Shown here in pieces: positions 1 through 12,800 of a stretch of DNA of 64,000 nucleotides. The stretch's first letter is position 1; each line of letters opens with the position of its first letter. The DNA comes from Centropus unirufus (lineage: Eukaryota; Chordata; Aves; Cuculiformes; Centropidae). The notes under the pieces are model-generated. The model had not been told where the DNA came from. It saw only the letters and a program-made list of their open reading frames with translations, and made no database searches. A program made the translations under genes and the position numbers. The stretch covers positions 186,001-250,000 of the forward strand of contig VYZI01000120.1 of NCBI GenBank assembly GCA_013397695.1, given 5' to 3'.

Positions 1-588
1 TTCATTATTATTCAATATATAAACCATTATGGAAAGTTCTAAGGGCAGCAATTCTGTCTAACTGTTTCTCTGAATTATTACTTTTACCATTATTACTTAC
101 CATTATTACTTCAGGAACAATTTTTCTTTTGCAGACGTGTTTTCATTCTCAAAACAGACTCACCCACTGTTCTAGGGAAGGAGGATAACATCAGCAGAGA
201 AAATGCGACATCTTCAGTGGCAGAAATTAGCACTGAGATTTGGGGGATGAAAGAGAAAATCTAGGTTTCATTCAAACAGATCAGCTGTAGGTTTCTTTAA
301 TGTCTTCCGTATTTCTGAACTGTGCTTTTTCTCAAATCACCAGAAATCTACTCTGCCATTAACTCATATAGTGATTTTCTACCAGTTATCTGCAAAGGGG
401 AACATAAGCTTAGAGTTTTTAATAATCTTTAAGAAAAGATGATGCAATCCATTCTCATGAAATTTGGTTTAACTGAAGACTTATTTGTTTTGGTTTTAGA
501 AATTATGCTTAGCCAGGAAATGGGTATATGTGAATATAAAAATCACCTTCTCTGTTAGCTGGTTAAATGTGCTCTGGGCTTTCCACAG
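1..588 (+). other. TRPC7: TRPC7 intron (3' part)
   Basis: This is the tail of the intron before the first exon in the window. It ends with a pyrimidine-rich tract and the acceptor AG at 587-588. The upstream exon must end with one base of a glycine codon (phase 1). A 13-bp tandem duplication (ACCATTATTACTT) occupies 86-98 and 99-111. A second tract ending in TTTTGCAG near 134 resembles an acceptor, but the sequence after it does not encode TRPC protein. Confidence 0.85.
86..111. repeat. 13-bp tandem duplication
   Basis: ACCATTATTACTT is present twice head to tail, at 86-98 and 99-111, inside the intron. A partial related unit lies just upstream at about 77-85. It looks like replication slippage and no function is implied. 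Confidence 0.85.
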
Positions 589-822
589 GCATGATTTGGT
601 CAGAGTGCAAGGAGATCTGGGAAGAGGGTCCACGTGAATATGTGGTGCATCTCTGGAACCTGCTGGACTTTGGGATGCTGTCCATCTTTGTGGCATCATT
701 CACTGCCAGGTTCATGGCCTTTCTAAAAGCGACTGAAGCACAACAGTACGTAGATGAATATGTCCACGACGATGACCTCAATAATGTCACCCTTCCCCCT
801 GAAGTTGCTTACTTTACATATG
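589..822 (+). CDS. TRPC7: TRPC7 exon: end of S2, S3 and start of S3-S4 loop
   Basis: The acceptor AG is at 587-588 and the donor GT at 823-824. The exon completes a split Gly codon and reads GMIWSECKEIWEEGPREYV, then S3 as WNLLDFGMLSIFVASFTARF. It ends one base into the Ala codon of the YFTYA motif. GMIWSECKEIW is the cytoplasmic end of S2. The extracellular part carries LNNVTLPPE, with an N-glycosylation sequon (NVT) where human TRPC7 has NVS. The segment between FLKATEAQ and LPPEV differs from what I recall of human TRPC7, while the membrane segment is essentially invariant. The open frame runs on past the exon end into the intron and stops at 893. Confidence 0.96.
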
Positions 823-3800
823 GTAAGATGCTTTGTGGTATTCAATACTTCCTGTTCTTTTTGGATAATGTGTGGCAGAGCTGTAAAAGTTAATAACAAT
901 ACACTTTGTGATTGTATCTGCTTTATCTGAACAAATCCTAACTTGCATATCTAATTGTAGGGATAGGGAACTCAGACTCCCTAATGCTTCCTTTTCAGAT
1001 ACTGACACACTGCTATGAATCCAAATCTATAGCCAAACTCCACTGCATTGTGGGTTTGGGTCTCCATCTCAGGAGCTTCAGATGGAAAAGGCACAGCACA
1101 GTTGATGTTCAACTAGAAAACACAAAATATCCAATTTGTTTACAGTCATGCTATTGATTTACTATGTGACTTCGGTAAATCCTAGTGACTTGCTCACTTC
1201 TCATCTTTACCATGTGAAAAATACAACTAATTCTTACCCACTGTGTACTGCACACTGAGGATTTCAATGACCAGTTGTTCCAAACTTTTTTAGTTTAACT
1301 TCTGACCAAAACCAAGATTCAGTTTTGAAAAGGGGTCATTTATCATAACTTCCACCTAACACTTTTTGTTACTAATATCTAATGTACATATATTGTTTTA
1401 GCCAGGAACAAGTGGCTTCCCTCGGATCCTCAGATCATTTCAGAAGGACTGTATGCAATAGCTGTGGTACTCAGCTTCTCCCGCATTGCTTACATTCTTC
1501 CAGCCAACGAAAGCTTCGGCCCCCTGCAGATCTCTCTCGGGAGGACTGTGAAGGATATCTTCAAGTTCATGGTCATCTTCATCATGGTGTTCCTGGCCTT
1601 CATGATTGGAATGTTCAATCTTTACTCTTACTACCTTGGTGCAAAATACAACCCTGCATTTACAACGTGAGTATCTATAGAAAAATGTCTGCTCTGGTGG
1701 GGCTTAATCCATTCTGGTCCATTACTACTGCAAGGTCTGCTCAAAGAGTTTCTACTCCAGCTGTCTGGGGAAGTCACATCCAGGAAATTTATATTACAGC
1801 CTCTAGACCTGGTAGTCACCTCAAGACCTGAGCACAGGGAGATGTGTTGTTCAGAAATGGTTATTTCTGGAAATCAAAATAACAGATCAAGAAAATGTTT
1901 TGTGAGGTGCTCAGCTTAACGAGTCACGAGAAGCAATGCAGAAAAGGTTGCTCTTAAATGCAAGAAATCATTGCAGAAATCATTGCTCTTAATACTGCAA
2001 TCTAAAATGTATGTCAGGTAGTGCTTGTGTCTGGCTTCCCACGTATCCACAGGAAAGCCTCCTCCCATGCCCTGCAATGTGCCACCAGCCCAGCACCATG
2101 GCACTCAGCTTTGCGTCTCACAAAACCACCATGGCTCGCCTTAGGGACATGGTGAGGAATTTCCCTCCTACACATCTGTCTGAGACAGAGGAGGAAAGCG
2201 TGACATAATGTTTTCCCTTTGCTGGGATCTGACTTCCAGGCAACCACGTCACATTTGTGTTACCTGAGCCCACAGCATTTGTCAGACTCGGAGCAGACAG
2301 CAGCTGGCATTTGATCTGTCATTTCCCTAACATGTCACACAGCGAGCTGGGGGCTTAGCTCTTAGCTCCTCAAGGAGAAATGACCTTTTCAGCATAATTT
2401 TTGTCCTGCAAGTAGCTGTCTCTGTCCAGTTGTACCAGAGCCATTTTTACCACAAAACCCTCTTGTGCAACAAATACCTTGTAACATTATGTTTACTTTG
2501 TTTAATTGAGCCAAAATATGCCTCCTAGACCTCTCCTCTAACCTCAGGACACACTTTAATGGAAGGATTTATGAGGCCAGATGCAATTACATTTAGCTGT
2601 GCTTGGTAGTAAGGTAGGAGAAAATTGAGTGTGTGGGATGTGACTTTCTTCTTATTTGAAGAGAAGGAGATGCCCTTGAAGCACAAAGCTTAATGAGAAG
2701 TTGAGTTGATACCATTCTTGATTGCCTGGTGGCACAGTAACCCTCAGTTATTTTATCCCCCAAGCACGTCACTGACAAATTCCAGTCTCTGATGCAAAGT
2801 CGTGCAGTACTTCTCATTAGCACTCATTACCTAAGTGGATCTTCCAGCAGTTAGTGCCTTTTGATGGGAATAATGAGCAAACACTGACTAAAATGATGAC
2901 TGCTTGCTGGAGTAAAGATTGCTTAAATGCCCAAGGGATGTCTGGATTGAGGAGAGTCTTGTCAAAAGACAGTATTTTTCCTCCCTAACTTCAACCTTGC
3001 AATTACTTGCCCTGGAGGGAGTTCCTGTTGTTATGAGGCAATTTTTCCATGAGCATAAATTTTTCTTTACGAATTTGGAAGAAATTTAAAATAGACTTAC
3101 TTTCTTCTGATTATATGAACACACAGGAGTGTCAAATGAGGATCAGTGAAGATGAGCCCTTTCATCATATGAAGCAATTAGAATAGATTAACAGTCATCC
3201 TGAAATCCTTTTCAGGCATCTCATTCAACAAGCTATTGAATACCCTGAGGTATACAGCCTCAAAAAAAAATTTAATAAGCTAATGACAATGCTACATTGG
3301 CTGATGGGCAGCTACCAGCTCTCCTGTTTCCTGCTCTCTTCTTTGTCAGCTGCTGAACATAGCAGACTCCTGCTCCCATTAATTTATTCATGAAAAGAAG
3401 GAAAATTTCAATATTGGAGATGAATAAATAAGTCAGGTTTTGGGAAAAATTTTACTTCAGTGACTTCACTGAATGTGTTTCCTGCAGAGCATCTAAGGAG
3501 GATGGGTGAAAATTTACAGAAAGTAAATTTTATACTCAGAAATATGACTATTTGAACATGGGGCCTGATTCTCAGGGTTCACTCAGGTAGTCATGACAGA
3601 AAAAGACCCATTGGATTTGTGCATTATGTAGGCATTGAATTGACAGCTCACTGTAGCCTCGGTGAGCAACCCCTGACAAAGCACTATGCACTGAAGAAAA
3701 CTTTGAATTGTGCTTTTAAGAAAACCACAGCTTCCCAGAAAAAAAAAAGGGGCCGTACATTTGACCAGCTAACACCCAGAGGGAATTTCTTGCTTAGTTC

Positions 3801-6800
3801 TCATGACAATAATTGGTGAATATTTGGTGTAGTTTAGCTTTCACGTTCCCTTGCTGTTGCACTTTTGAAGTCATGTGCTCCATTTTGCTGATCTTGCATC
3901 TACAGAGCAAGCACATAGTACCCCAGTGGCCTCTGAACTGAGTAGTCATGTAAGGTTTCTGTCATATTTTCCATCCTAATGTTCTCAGTGCAGAGGAGAT
4001 AAAATAGCAGTGGCCTTCACACCGCACTGTTAAATACAGAGATTGTTTAACTAACCGTGCTATACTTCCAAATGTTTTCTGAAGTTCTTCAGTGCTGAAA
4101 AGCAGACCAGTTCATGACTGCTGCTGTTGACCCCAGCTATGTTTATCTGTTTACTTTGTGCTGTGTACAGAACACAGCTCTCAAAAAAAGCCTGTAATTA
4201 AGAACATCCTATGCAAACAGAATCGAAATGGAGGCAGGGACTGGTTGTTCCGCATCACAAATCAGGCTGGAGGCTGCAATACAAGGTTTTCTGTCTCCCT
4301 CTTCCCAAAGGGAAATGTGACTCACTGTTCAGTGCCAATGTTACTTGGAGGATTGAAGACTTTTTTCTACTCATTTTGTTTTGTCAAAATGTGGTATTTT
4401 TGTAGATTGTATTGACTGTTCTGCTTTTTTGGCAGCGTTAAACTTCAATCAATCAATTTAAGGAAATAATTCAGTCAGAAAGGATGCCTTAAGCCTTCTT
4501 AAAGAGGACATAAGATTGACATGAAATCATAGCCTTGTCGTGATCTTTTTTTGATGTACAGCACACTGCTGTTTACAAAAGCAAGGAAAATCTGCAACTA
4601 GATGATTGCCGATGGTCTGTTTTCTTCCTTGATGCAAAATCTTGGTTTAACTTTTATAGAACCACATATGTAGAAACAATATATCTCTCTGGTCACTCCT
4701 CACTGCAACAGTCTGCTCTACCACAATGTAAAGAGACTGAAGCTGTCCATCTCCACAAGGAGCATCAGTCAATCTGCCACTGCCAGATCTTCCTGCTGCC
4801 AGGAGCTGTTAGTCTGGGCAGAGCTCCTGGTTTCCCTCATTCCTTCATTTGTCTGCCTTTGAGAAGGATAAAACACATGCTGACCTCACAGGAAGGGGGT
4901 AAATTGCTTAGCTGGCAATGATGAGACACATCAGCACCTTGGAATCTTTGAGGATTTGGCTCCTAACATCCTTGTCTGGAGTTTATTAAGATGCTCTCCA
5001 AAAAAAAAGGAAACAACTGATGTTCCCTGTGACCTGTGCCAAATCTCATGTAATTCTGCATCAATCGAAGTGGAGAGAGAAAGCCATCCAGCCTTTCTGG
5101 AGGGTAGGGAGCAACTAGTACAAAGCATCCTTAGAAATGTTTCCTCTACAAGAGGGAGACCTGTGTCTGCCCAGAGGAATTGCTAAGCACCGTTTCAAGC
5201 TGCAACAGGTCAAGTCCACATCTCTCACACCACCTTCTCATTCCCACCACCACTGGAGCAGGACTCATACCTGACACCTGGAATAAGTGCTACCAGAACG
5301 CAGTGCCCTGGCCTTAGCCTGCCTCCTCTGCAGCCTACAGGGCAATCAGGGTCACTCACAGTCCTTGATTAACTTTTCAAGAGGAATCTGGCGCTGCTCC
5401 AGAACAAAGGTTAGCACTTAGGCTACAGAGGAGAAGAGTTGACATGTATTAAAATCCGCTGGCAGGGTAGAAAACTGAGGGCACCTTTCCAAATTAAAAA
5501 AAAAAAAAAAAAGGAATGTTGATAGTAGGGAACAGCTGGGATGATCAAGGCTGGGGTTTAGTTATTTTTTAATTTCATAAGTGACTTAAGTGGTCAGTTT
5601 CAAAACCAGAGATTTTTGATGTCATAGGTTTTCTTTAACTGGAAAGTATATTTACAGAACAAGCACTGGTCAGATTGCTACCACAAAAGCAAAGGGTATG
5701 GGGACACATTAATGTCAGCTCCCCTTTGCTGCAGATGAAGCCAGGAGAGGAGCAGAGTGTTACAAGGGGGGAAATATCCATCAAGTGGAAAAGTGATGAT
5801 GCATGTTTCCAGCACAGCCATAGCTCATCCCACATTTTTGCATGATGTTCCAGCCTCATGTGAAAAAGCAATGGGGAATGAAGGTGGTTTTAGTGACATT
5901 ATCATGGAGATGCGGTAGAAAGACACATTTTAAGCAAAACTGAGTCGTATCTAGTTGAAATACCGTTCAGATTACTTTCTGAGTCAATGCAGCCACACTG
6001 ACTGAAGTTGACATCTAAATACTGTCTGCAGTCTTACTAATACTTATAAATGGAATATGCAATGCCACAAGATATGACGGAAGGTAAACAAAAGTTTGCT
6101 GTGACAGATAGGAATTGTCCAATGCTCTGCGCTAGGCTTTCAAAGCATTGAAACTAATTTCCCTTGCTTTTATGTGTGGTATAATTGAGACTGGAGTTGT
6201 TGTGAAGCTTATTGTTCCCTTAGGATATGTTGCAGTTTGTGTCTATAATCTGTTTTTGTAAACAGATTTAGCAGGATTAAGCTGCCACCTGAATAAAAAA
6301 CATTTCATCAAAATAATTTGTGAATGGTATTGTTTTCTTAGAAGGCATTTACCTTCGGCAGGAAAGGGGGAGAGGAGATGCAATTAACTGTTAGCATGCT
6401 AAGGATTGTTTAGTGAAGGTAAAATTGTTTCTAAATTAAAAATTAAGCAAACTGTTTCCAAAATATATACTCCTCCTCCTTCCTTCCTTCCTTTTCAGCT
6501 GTGGCTACTCCACTTCTGCCTGTTATGGCTTTAACTCCTCTGCATCAGACTCTCCCTTTGACCTGTCAGTCCAGAAATGTCCTTTCCAGCCCCACTTTTT
6601 TTTGTTGTTTCCTTCCCCTCTTTTTCTCTTACATTTCAACCTTTCATTTTCCTTTGCTTCCTTTCCTCTTTCAAGGGAGGGTAACAGTCAAATTAAAATG
6701 CTGCTCTGCAAGATTTTCTACCACTCTTTTCTAGTAAAAATTTGAAATTAATGCTTGAATGTCTGACTTGTTTGCTGTCCCAAAGCAGAATGGGAAGAAA

Positions 6801-9800
6801 ATGAGACTATAGGCTGAATATATTTGCATTATGTACTCTTTGTATGAACACCACAAATCAAAACTTAACAGTCATTTCTCCTGCGTGAAAAGTTATTCTT
6901 CTCTTCTGCCCTGGAAAATGTATATAAGACAGTCAAAATAAGCTCTTTCTTCCCTTTCCCAGATAATCTCTGCCTCTCTTCTGTGAATGAGAAAAGTAAG
7001 TAAAAGCAAAAAGCCCTCCCCAAAAAGGTTCAAACTGCAAGTTTCCTCTGGAGAAGTCCTTAATAGGGACAAAAATCCAAGCGACAAACAATACACCTGA
7101 GAAGATCAAATGGAGCAAATAAGAGGGCATTTACTCTATAGTATCAATCCAAAAACATTTTTATCAAATCACAAAATATAATTTTGTATATTTCTGAGTG
7201 ATGATAATGGCTTACAATGCTTGTGCCAAGGCATCATGTTTATATTGATGGACTGCCACTTTTATTTCTAGCATATGACTGCTAACCTCGTGTCAACTTT
7301 ATAAAATGCTTGTTTGCTTCTTTTTTTTTAGGGTAGAAGAAAGTTTTAAAACCTTATTCTGGTCAATATTTGGCTTATCTGAAGTGATATCTGTGGTGCT
7401 GAAGTATGATCATAAATTCATTGAGAATATTGGATATGTACTCTATGGAGTATATAATGTGACTATGGTGGTGGTGCTGCTTAATATGTTAATAGCCATG
7501 ATCAACAACTCCTATCAGGAAATTGAGGTAAGATAAGAAATTGGATTACAAACTCAAAGTATTTAATTATCACTGATAATGAAAATGTTAAAAGAACAAG
7601 GGAGCTTATTCCATATGCAAGATTTGTGCTGTTGAAAGAGTAATTGTTAAGGCTGTGTCTATTCCTAAATTAATTGATGAATTAATTATTTACATTAATC
7701 ATTTCTAGTATAACATCAACTTACTTGTTTTTAATGACTGTGAGTAAACCTGATTTCCTTTACATGTTTCTAACAGTAACAATTTGTGATATTTTAACTC
7801 CACATGTTGGTTATGGTAATTTACCCACATGTGTTAGTTTACCAGTGCTGTTTGGTTATAACAGATCAAGTAATATTTCATCTGCTTTTTTGCTCTGCTC
7901 TCTAGTGGTTAAAGACCCAAGCTTATCTAGGTCTGAAACTCATGTATGTATATATAAAAATATTATATATACCAACTACCAAGAATGCAATCTTGCTATA
8001 GATTTTTTGAGGACTGTCTAAGACTGCAAAACATAACTGCAAGAACATTCCCAAAGAGCAACTTCTATAGGATATGAACATGGCACTCAAGCAATAGGTT
8101 TCTGCAGACATTTGTAGTATTGCTATCAGCAGACTGGATTCGCTAAGTGCTTTGCACATAAACAACTCCCTGCTACTGTAAATAAAGGCAGAAAAAATCC
8201 CCAGTAGTTAGATAATGTTAATGCTGAGTTACCTCTTTTTTCCCTTTTATTAAATGTCTAATTTCTGTAGTTGGGTTTGCATTATTTTTTCTTATCCCCT
8301 TCTGAACCTGACACTGAAAAAGGCCAGAACCAAAAATATTTTTCCCACTGTAATGTCTGATTCATCCATGTACTGTCGTGCAAATACAACGCCATCTGAT
8401 GTATGCTGTAACTAAGTCTAAATGTCAGAGAGACCTTACAGATGTTCTCTGGCCCAGAAACTTTCTTGCATGTGGAAAGCAGTCATTTCCCCAAAGGTTT
8501 ATAATCACTTAAGATCAAGCATCTTCTTGAATCCTCTTCTACTGAAACAAGATTTACTTTTGAATTAATCTCTGCCTCTTACTTCATTTTCTAGTTTACT
8601 GTAGCAAGTAGAGATGCTCTTGAAAGTTTTCCAAAGAAAGATCTCAAAAAATAAATGAATAGGTGGCCAATATTGACTTTCTAGTCTAAACCTTGTGATT
8701 AATGTTTTCCTGAAAAAAATGCTTTTTCAGCCTCTCGATTGCATGGAAATTTTCAAAACTTTGTTAAAGACTACTTGTAACTATCAGCAAGTAAATCAAA
8801 AAAAAGCAATTTGGCCCAGCTCCTCCTAATTCAGGACTGGGAAAAAACTAGAAAATCTCCCACTAATTCATTTCAGTCCCCAGTAGCAGGGGGATTAAAG
8901 GCAGAGTCATCCCACTGACTGCAGAGGAAGTCTCTTTTGCCAACATGTTTATTTGACAACAGCAACATCGGTAATGACAGAGGATGGTCATTACCTAGAA
9001 ACTCAATTCCAGTACAGACAAGGAAGACATGCTTTACTGTTAGCTGGAGTAACAAGACCATACTCTCATGCTTCCCCTTGAACATCTCTCTTCAGCTACT
9101 TCTATTTTTCTTCTGTTTCTGTCTCAAGTGTGAGTGCTTTCTGCCAGCTTTGTATTTGAGAAAAGAAAAACTCCTTTTGCCCAGCAGAAACATGAACTAC
9201 TTCCACCAGTAGCTTCTTAAATGAAAGTGTTTCTTTTTGCAGAAAAGCATTAAAACTATTAATATGTGATTTTTACTGTGATTAAGCTTAAGGCTGTAAG
9301 GTACAACCCCAAACAATGAGAAGACCAAAGAGTAGAGGTTAATGTTATTCCACCAGCAAAGACATTTTCCTGTAACTATAACACAATTAATCTCAGTTGT
9401 GTTATGCCACTTTTTTTACTGGATTTCAGGGGTGTAGGATAATCAGAGGTTATTAATTCCAGCACAACACAGATGTACAAGAGTATGGGGTGTTGGCAGA
9501 CCTACACTGCTGCTGGCGTCCACATAAACCACAATGAAACCAGCTGTAGAGCAGCTGTATCTCATCTTTCTTTTGCCTGATAAATGGTCCTGATGCATGG
9601 CCCTGACTATCCTCCCATAGAAATGTCAAGCAGATTCATAAAGTATGTGCTAACTTTGCCCTTGTACTTAGAAGTGTTCCTGGCCCACCTTGTCAGTTCT
9701 TCAAGGAGATACACAGGTGGTGACTTTTTCTCCACCTTCATCCACTGAGGGGAACAGTAAGAGAATTGAGATGTATAAATCTAGGCATACGTGATGATGG

Positions 9801-12800
9801 ATTCAAATTGGATCCATGAGGACATCAGCTAGTGACAGAAGACATCAGCCTCTTCTGTGGGAGATTTCTGGCAAAGGCAGTGATAACGGTTAGCTGGTTA
9901 ATCAGACAGACTTTGCTGTTGTCCTCACAGCAGTTTCTTCTGCTTTACATGACTGTGTATATTTTGACACATTCTTTTGTCACTACAGCACAAGCACCAG
10001 ATTGTTACTTAAAGACAACCCCTTTGATATCCAAGAAAACTGGAAATTGTCTACTATTTGGAGGACTTACCCTCTGTTTATATACTGCTTTGTTCAAATT
10101 TTCCTTATTTTGAGATTACTACAGAGAAGCCTACAAAGACACATTGCATGGAAGGGCCTTGATTTGGCAAACAGAAATCTGCTTCTTGTTAAATTCTAAC
10201 TGAATATTTGTCCTCCTTATAGATACATTCCTTCCCATTTGCTAATTATGTATTTGGGTGTTGTGCTTTTTTTTTTTCTCTTCCTTTCCCAAGGAGGATG
10301 CAGATGTGGAGTGGAAGTTTGCACGTGCCAAGCTCTGGCTATCCTACTTTGATGAAGGAAGGACTTTACCTGCTCCTTTTAATCTAGTTCCAAGCCCTAA
10401 ATCATTTTATTATCTCATACTGAGAATAAAAATGTGCCTCATAAAACTCTGCAAATCTAAGGCCAAAAGCTGTGAAAATGATCTTGAGATGGGGATGCTG
10501 AATTCCAAAAAACGGGTATGTTTTCTGTTAAATTTTCACCCTCTTTGTCGAAAGTATTCATACCAGGAACCATCTGCGGGTGGTTACATGGTACAGAGGT
10601 AGATCAGGCACAGCACAGCCTCTTACTCAGCCTCATTATTGCCTGTTATTTGTATCATGTTGCACCTAGGGAGTCCTCCCAGATTTGTGGCCTCATGGTA
10701 TGAGGCAGTGTCTGGATACCAGGAAAATAGCAACTTTTATAAAAGCAGCCACTTTTATGAGGGAGTTTCCCAGGGCCAAATAAACAAATTAAAAGACAAA
10801 GGACAGAAGCAGAGGCTCAAATAGGATCCCAATTAATCTGAATTTTCAACCATCCAGCAGGCCTTTATGCCTTTCCAAAACATCTGCCTTCCTTTAAGTG
10901 ATTTCCCCATTAATTTTACTGTCATTCCAACATTTGCTGCCATTCCAGATTTGGGAACAAGTTTTCAACCTGCGCTTAATAGAATCTCCTAGATACATAA
11001 AGCTATAATTAACAACCTCTCTACTCCCATCTGTCTCACCCCTGGTGATCTGTAGCCAATAATGGGTAGGTCCTACCTCAGCCTTTGGGCATTCGAAAGG
11101 CACATTTGCTTTGGAAATAGCAGCTGCACAGCAGCCCACTTTCCTATGGGAGTGAGTGTCCACACTACAAAGCAAGAGAGATGCAAGAATATGGTTAGTA
11201 TCCAGGTCCATCCCAACAGAATTAGCTTTGCTTCCCCATGGAAAAATGCTGGAGAAATTAGAGAAAATTATGTTGCTCATGGAAATAATAATCTGCAACG
11301 CAATGCAGAGCTTCGCTCTGATGAAGCACAGAAATTTATAACAAACACAATCCCAGGGAAAAATCTACACGGAGAAGAAAACATCCTAACCTTCACAAAA
11401 ACTCAGCTGCTGCCATCAAATTCAGTGGATTCAAAGACACAAGGAGACAGCTTTGCATAAAAGTGTCCTGGCCTTTATTTAAATTTCTGAGCTCAAGATG
11501 GGTCTGAAACAAGAGAACGCCACTGGGAACCTGTTCTTGAGGGAAAAGAAAAGCCTTCTGAAATACATTGTCCCTTCTTGCTTACAGTCACTGCATGTGA
11601 GAGGCTAGAGTAGCTCCTTGGCAGGCTGGGCAACCTTTCTAGGGCATGTTGCTATTATCCTTGGCCTACTCTCAAAGGCATCCACCTAAGCTTTAAAACC
11701 TCAGCTGTGGGATATTGAGTGACACTGGGACCCAATTGGGTATAGAATCCAATCTTTTTTTGTCAATAATTTTGGGGGGGTTTGGCTGATTCTGTGTTTC
11801 AAAAGTTAATTTATTTGGATCTGAATGTGTTGGCTTTTATTCTACTCAGACATTGAATGCTTTCCTACTGTTTTTATAAAAGCATTCGGTATCACTGGTG
11901 CTCTTTAACTGAGATGTGGGTAGTCAACAGCCAGTTTTAAGCTTGCAAAAGGGAAGAGACATAGTAAGTGAGACTCAGGAGAAGGAAAGGGAGGCTGGAG
12001 AAGGCTTTTCCTTTGTAATGTGCAGTCTGTTTGGCTTTGTCTGGATCTCTTTGCTGTCGAAGAAGCAAACAGCTGAGCAATATAACTCATGGTGAACCAT
12101 CCAGCTCCAGGCACAGCTCATGATCTTAAAGGAGATTTTGCTGCCATTGAATTTAAGAGAATTGCTCAGATCAGATCTTCATTCAATCTCTGCCAGCGCC
12201 TAACTTGAAGGGAGAAATATATCCATGGGGTCTACTCCAGGTTATCAATTAATTTAATTACCTAATATGGTGAGCATTGCCAAGGTAGAAGCACATTTGG
12301 GGGTCTTTTGCTCTATGAATTCATTTAACATTACTATTGATTTCTCAAAGACTCACTAGAACACTAGTGGAAATGAAAGAAATGTCTGTCCTTTAACTAT
12401 CTCAAATAATGATTTTAAAAGATAATGTTTTTAAAACATTGTTTGAACCTAACCACATAAGGTTTGCTTGTTTGATGTTTAATTTCTGCTTCAAAGCATA
12501 AACCAAAGGGACGAAGTTTTCTCTAAGGCCCTCCTTCCCCAAGCCACCTGAGTGAAAGTGTCTGGCTTGCCCTTTTCATGGAACTCATGCAAAATTCATA
12601 GTTTCCATGGCTTTGACATAAACAATTAAGAGAATTGGTCATTGCTTGCTTGCCTGTTGATTTTGTTCACAGTTCATCTTCAAAACAGTCTCTGTAAGAC
12701 CATGGCACACCTGAGGAGTAAGAAATAAAAAAAAACAATGAATACTTCAGACTTCCACCAATCGTTATCAGCATCCTGATTTTAAAAAAACCTGATATGA

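Larger units (their letters stand above)
1667..7331 (+). other. TRPC7: TRPC7 intron, 5.7 kb
   Basis: A GT-AG intron of phase 2 with donor GTGAGT and acceptor T(9)AG. No gene is recognised in it. It contains a 12-bp tandem duplication at 1963-1986, a 9-bp perfect hairpin at 3509-3531 (AAAATTTAC, loop AGAAA, GTAAATTTT), a 17-nt A tract at 5496-5512 and a 26-nt pure pyrimidine run at 6471-6496 followed directly by AG. The last forms a strong decoy acceptor that does not lead into TRPC coding sequence. Short open frames here show no family resemblance. Confidence 0.9.

Noticed and set aside
567..893. A 108-codon single-exon reading of the first TRPC7 exon
   Set aside because: The frame is real TRPC7 only over 589-822. 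The sequence before the AG at 588 and after the GTAAGA at 823 is intron and is not TRPC-like.
1382..1831. A 149-codon open frame overlapping the S4-S5 exon
   Set aside because: It is in a different phase from the TRPC7 frame and runs into intron; a shadow of the conserved exon.
6499..6680. A possible cassette exon after the 26-nt polypyrimidine run
   Set aside because: The acceptor looks strong, but the segment is 182 nt, would break the TRPC7 frame between S5 and the pore, and encodes nothing like a channel. The pyrimidine run is better read as a microsatellite.
10894..11460. Overlapping frames of 134 (minus) and 132 (plus) codons in an intron
   Set aside because: They lie on opposite strands over the same DNA, show no domain and no family resemblance. 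Treated as chance.
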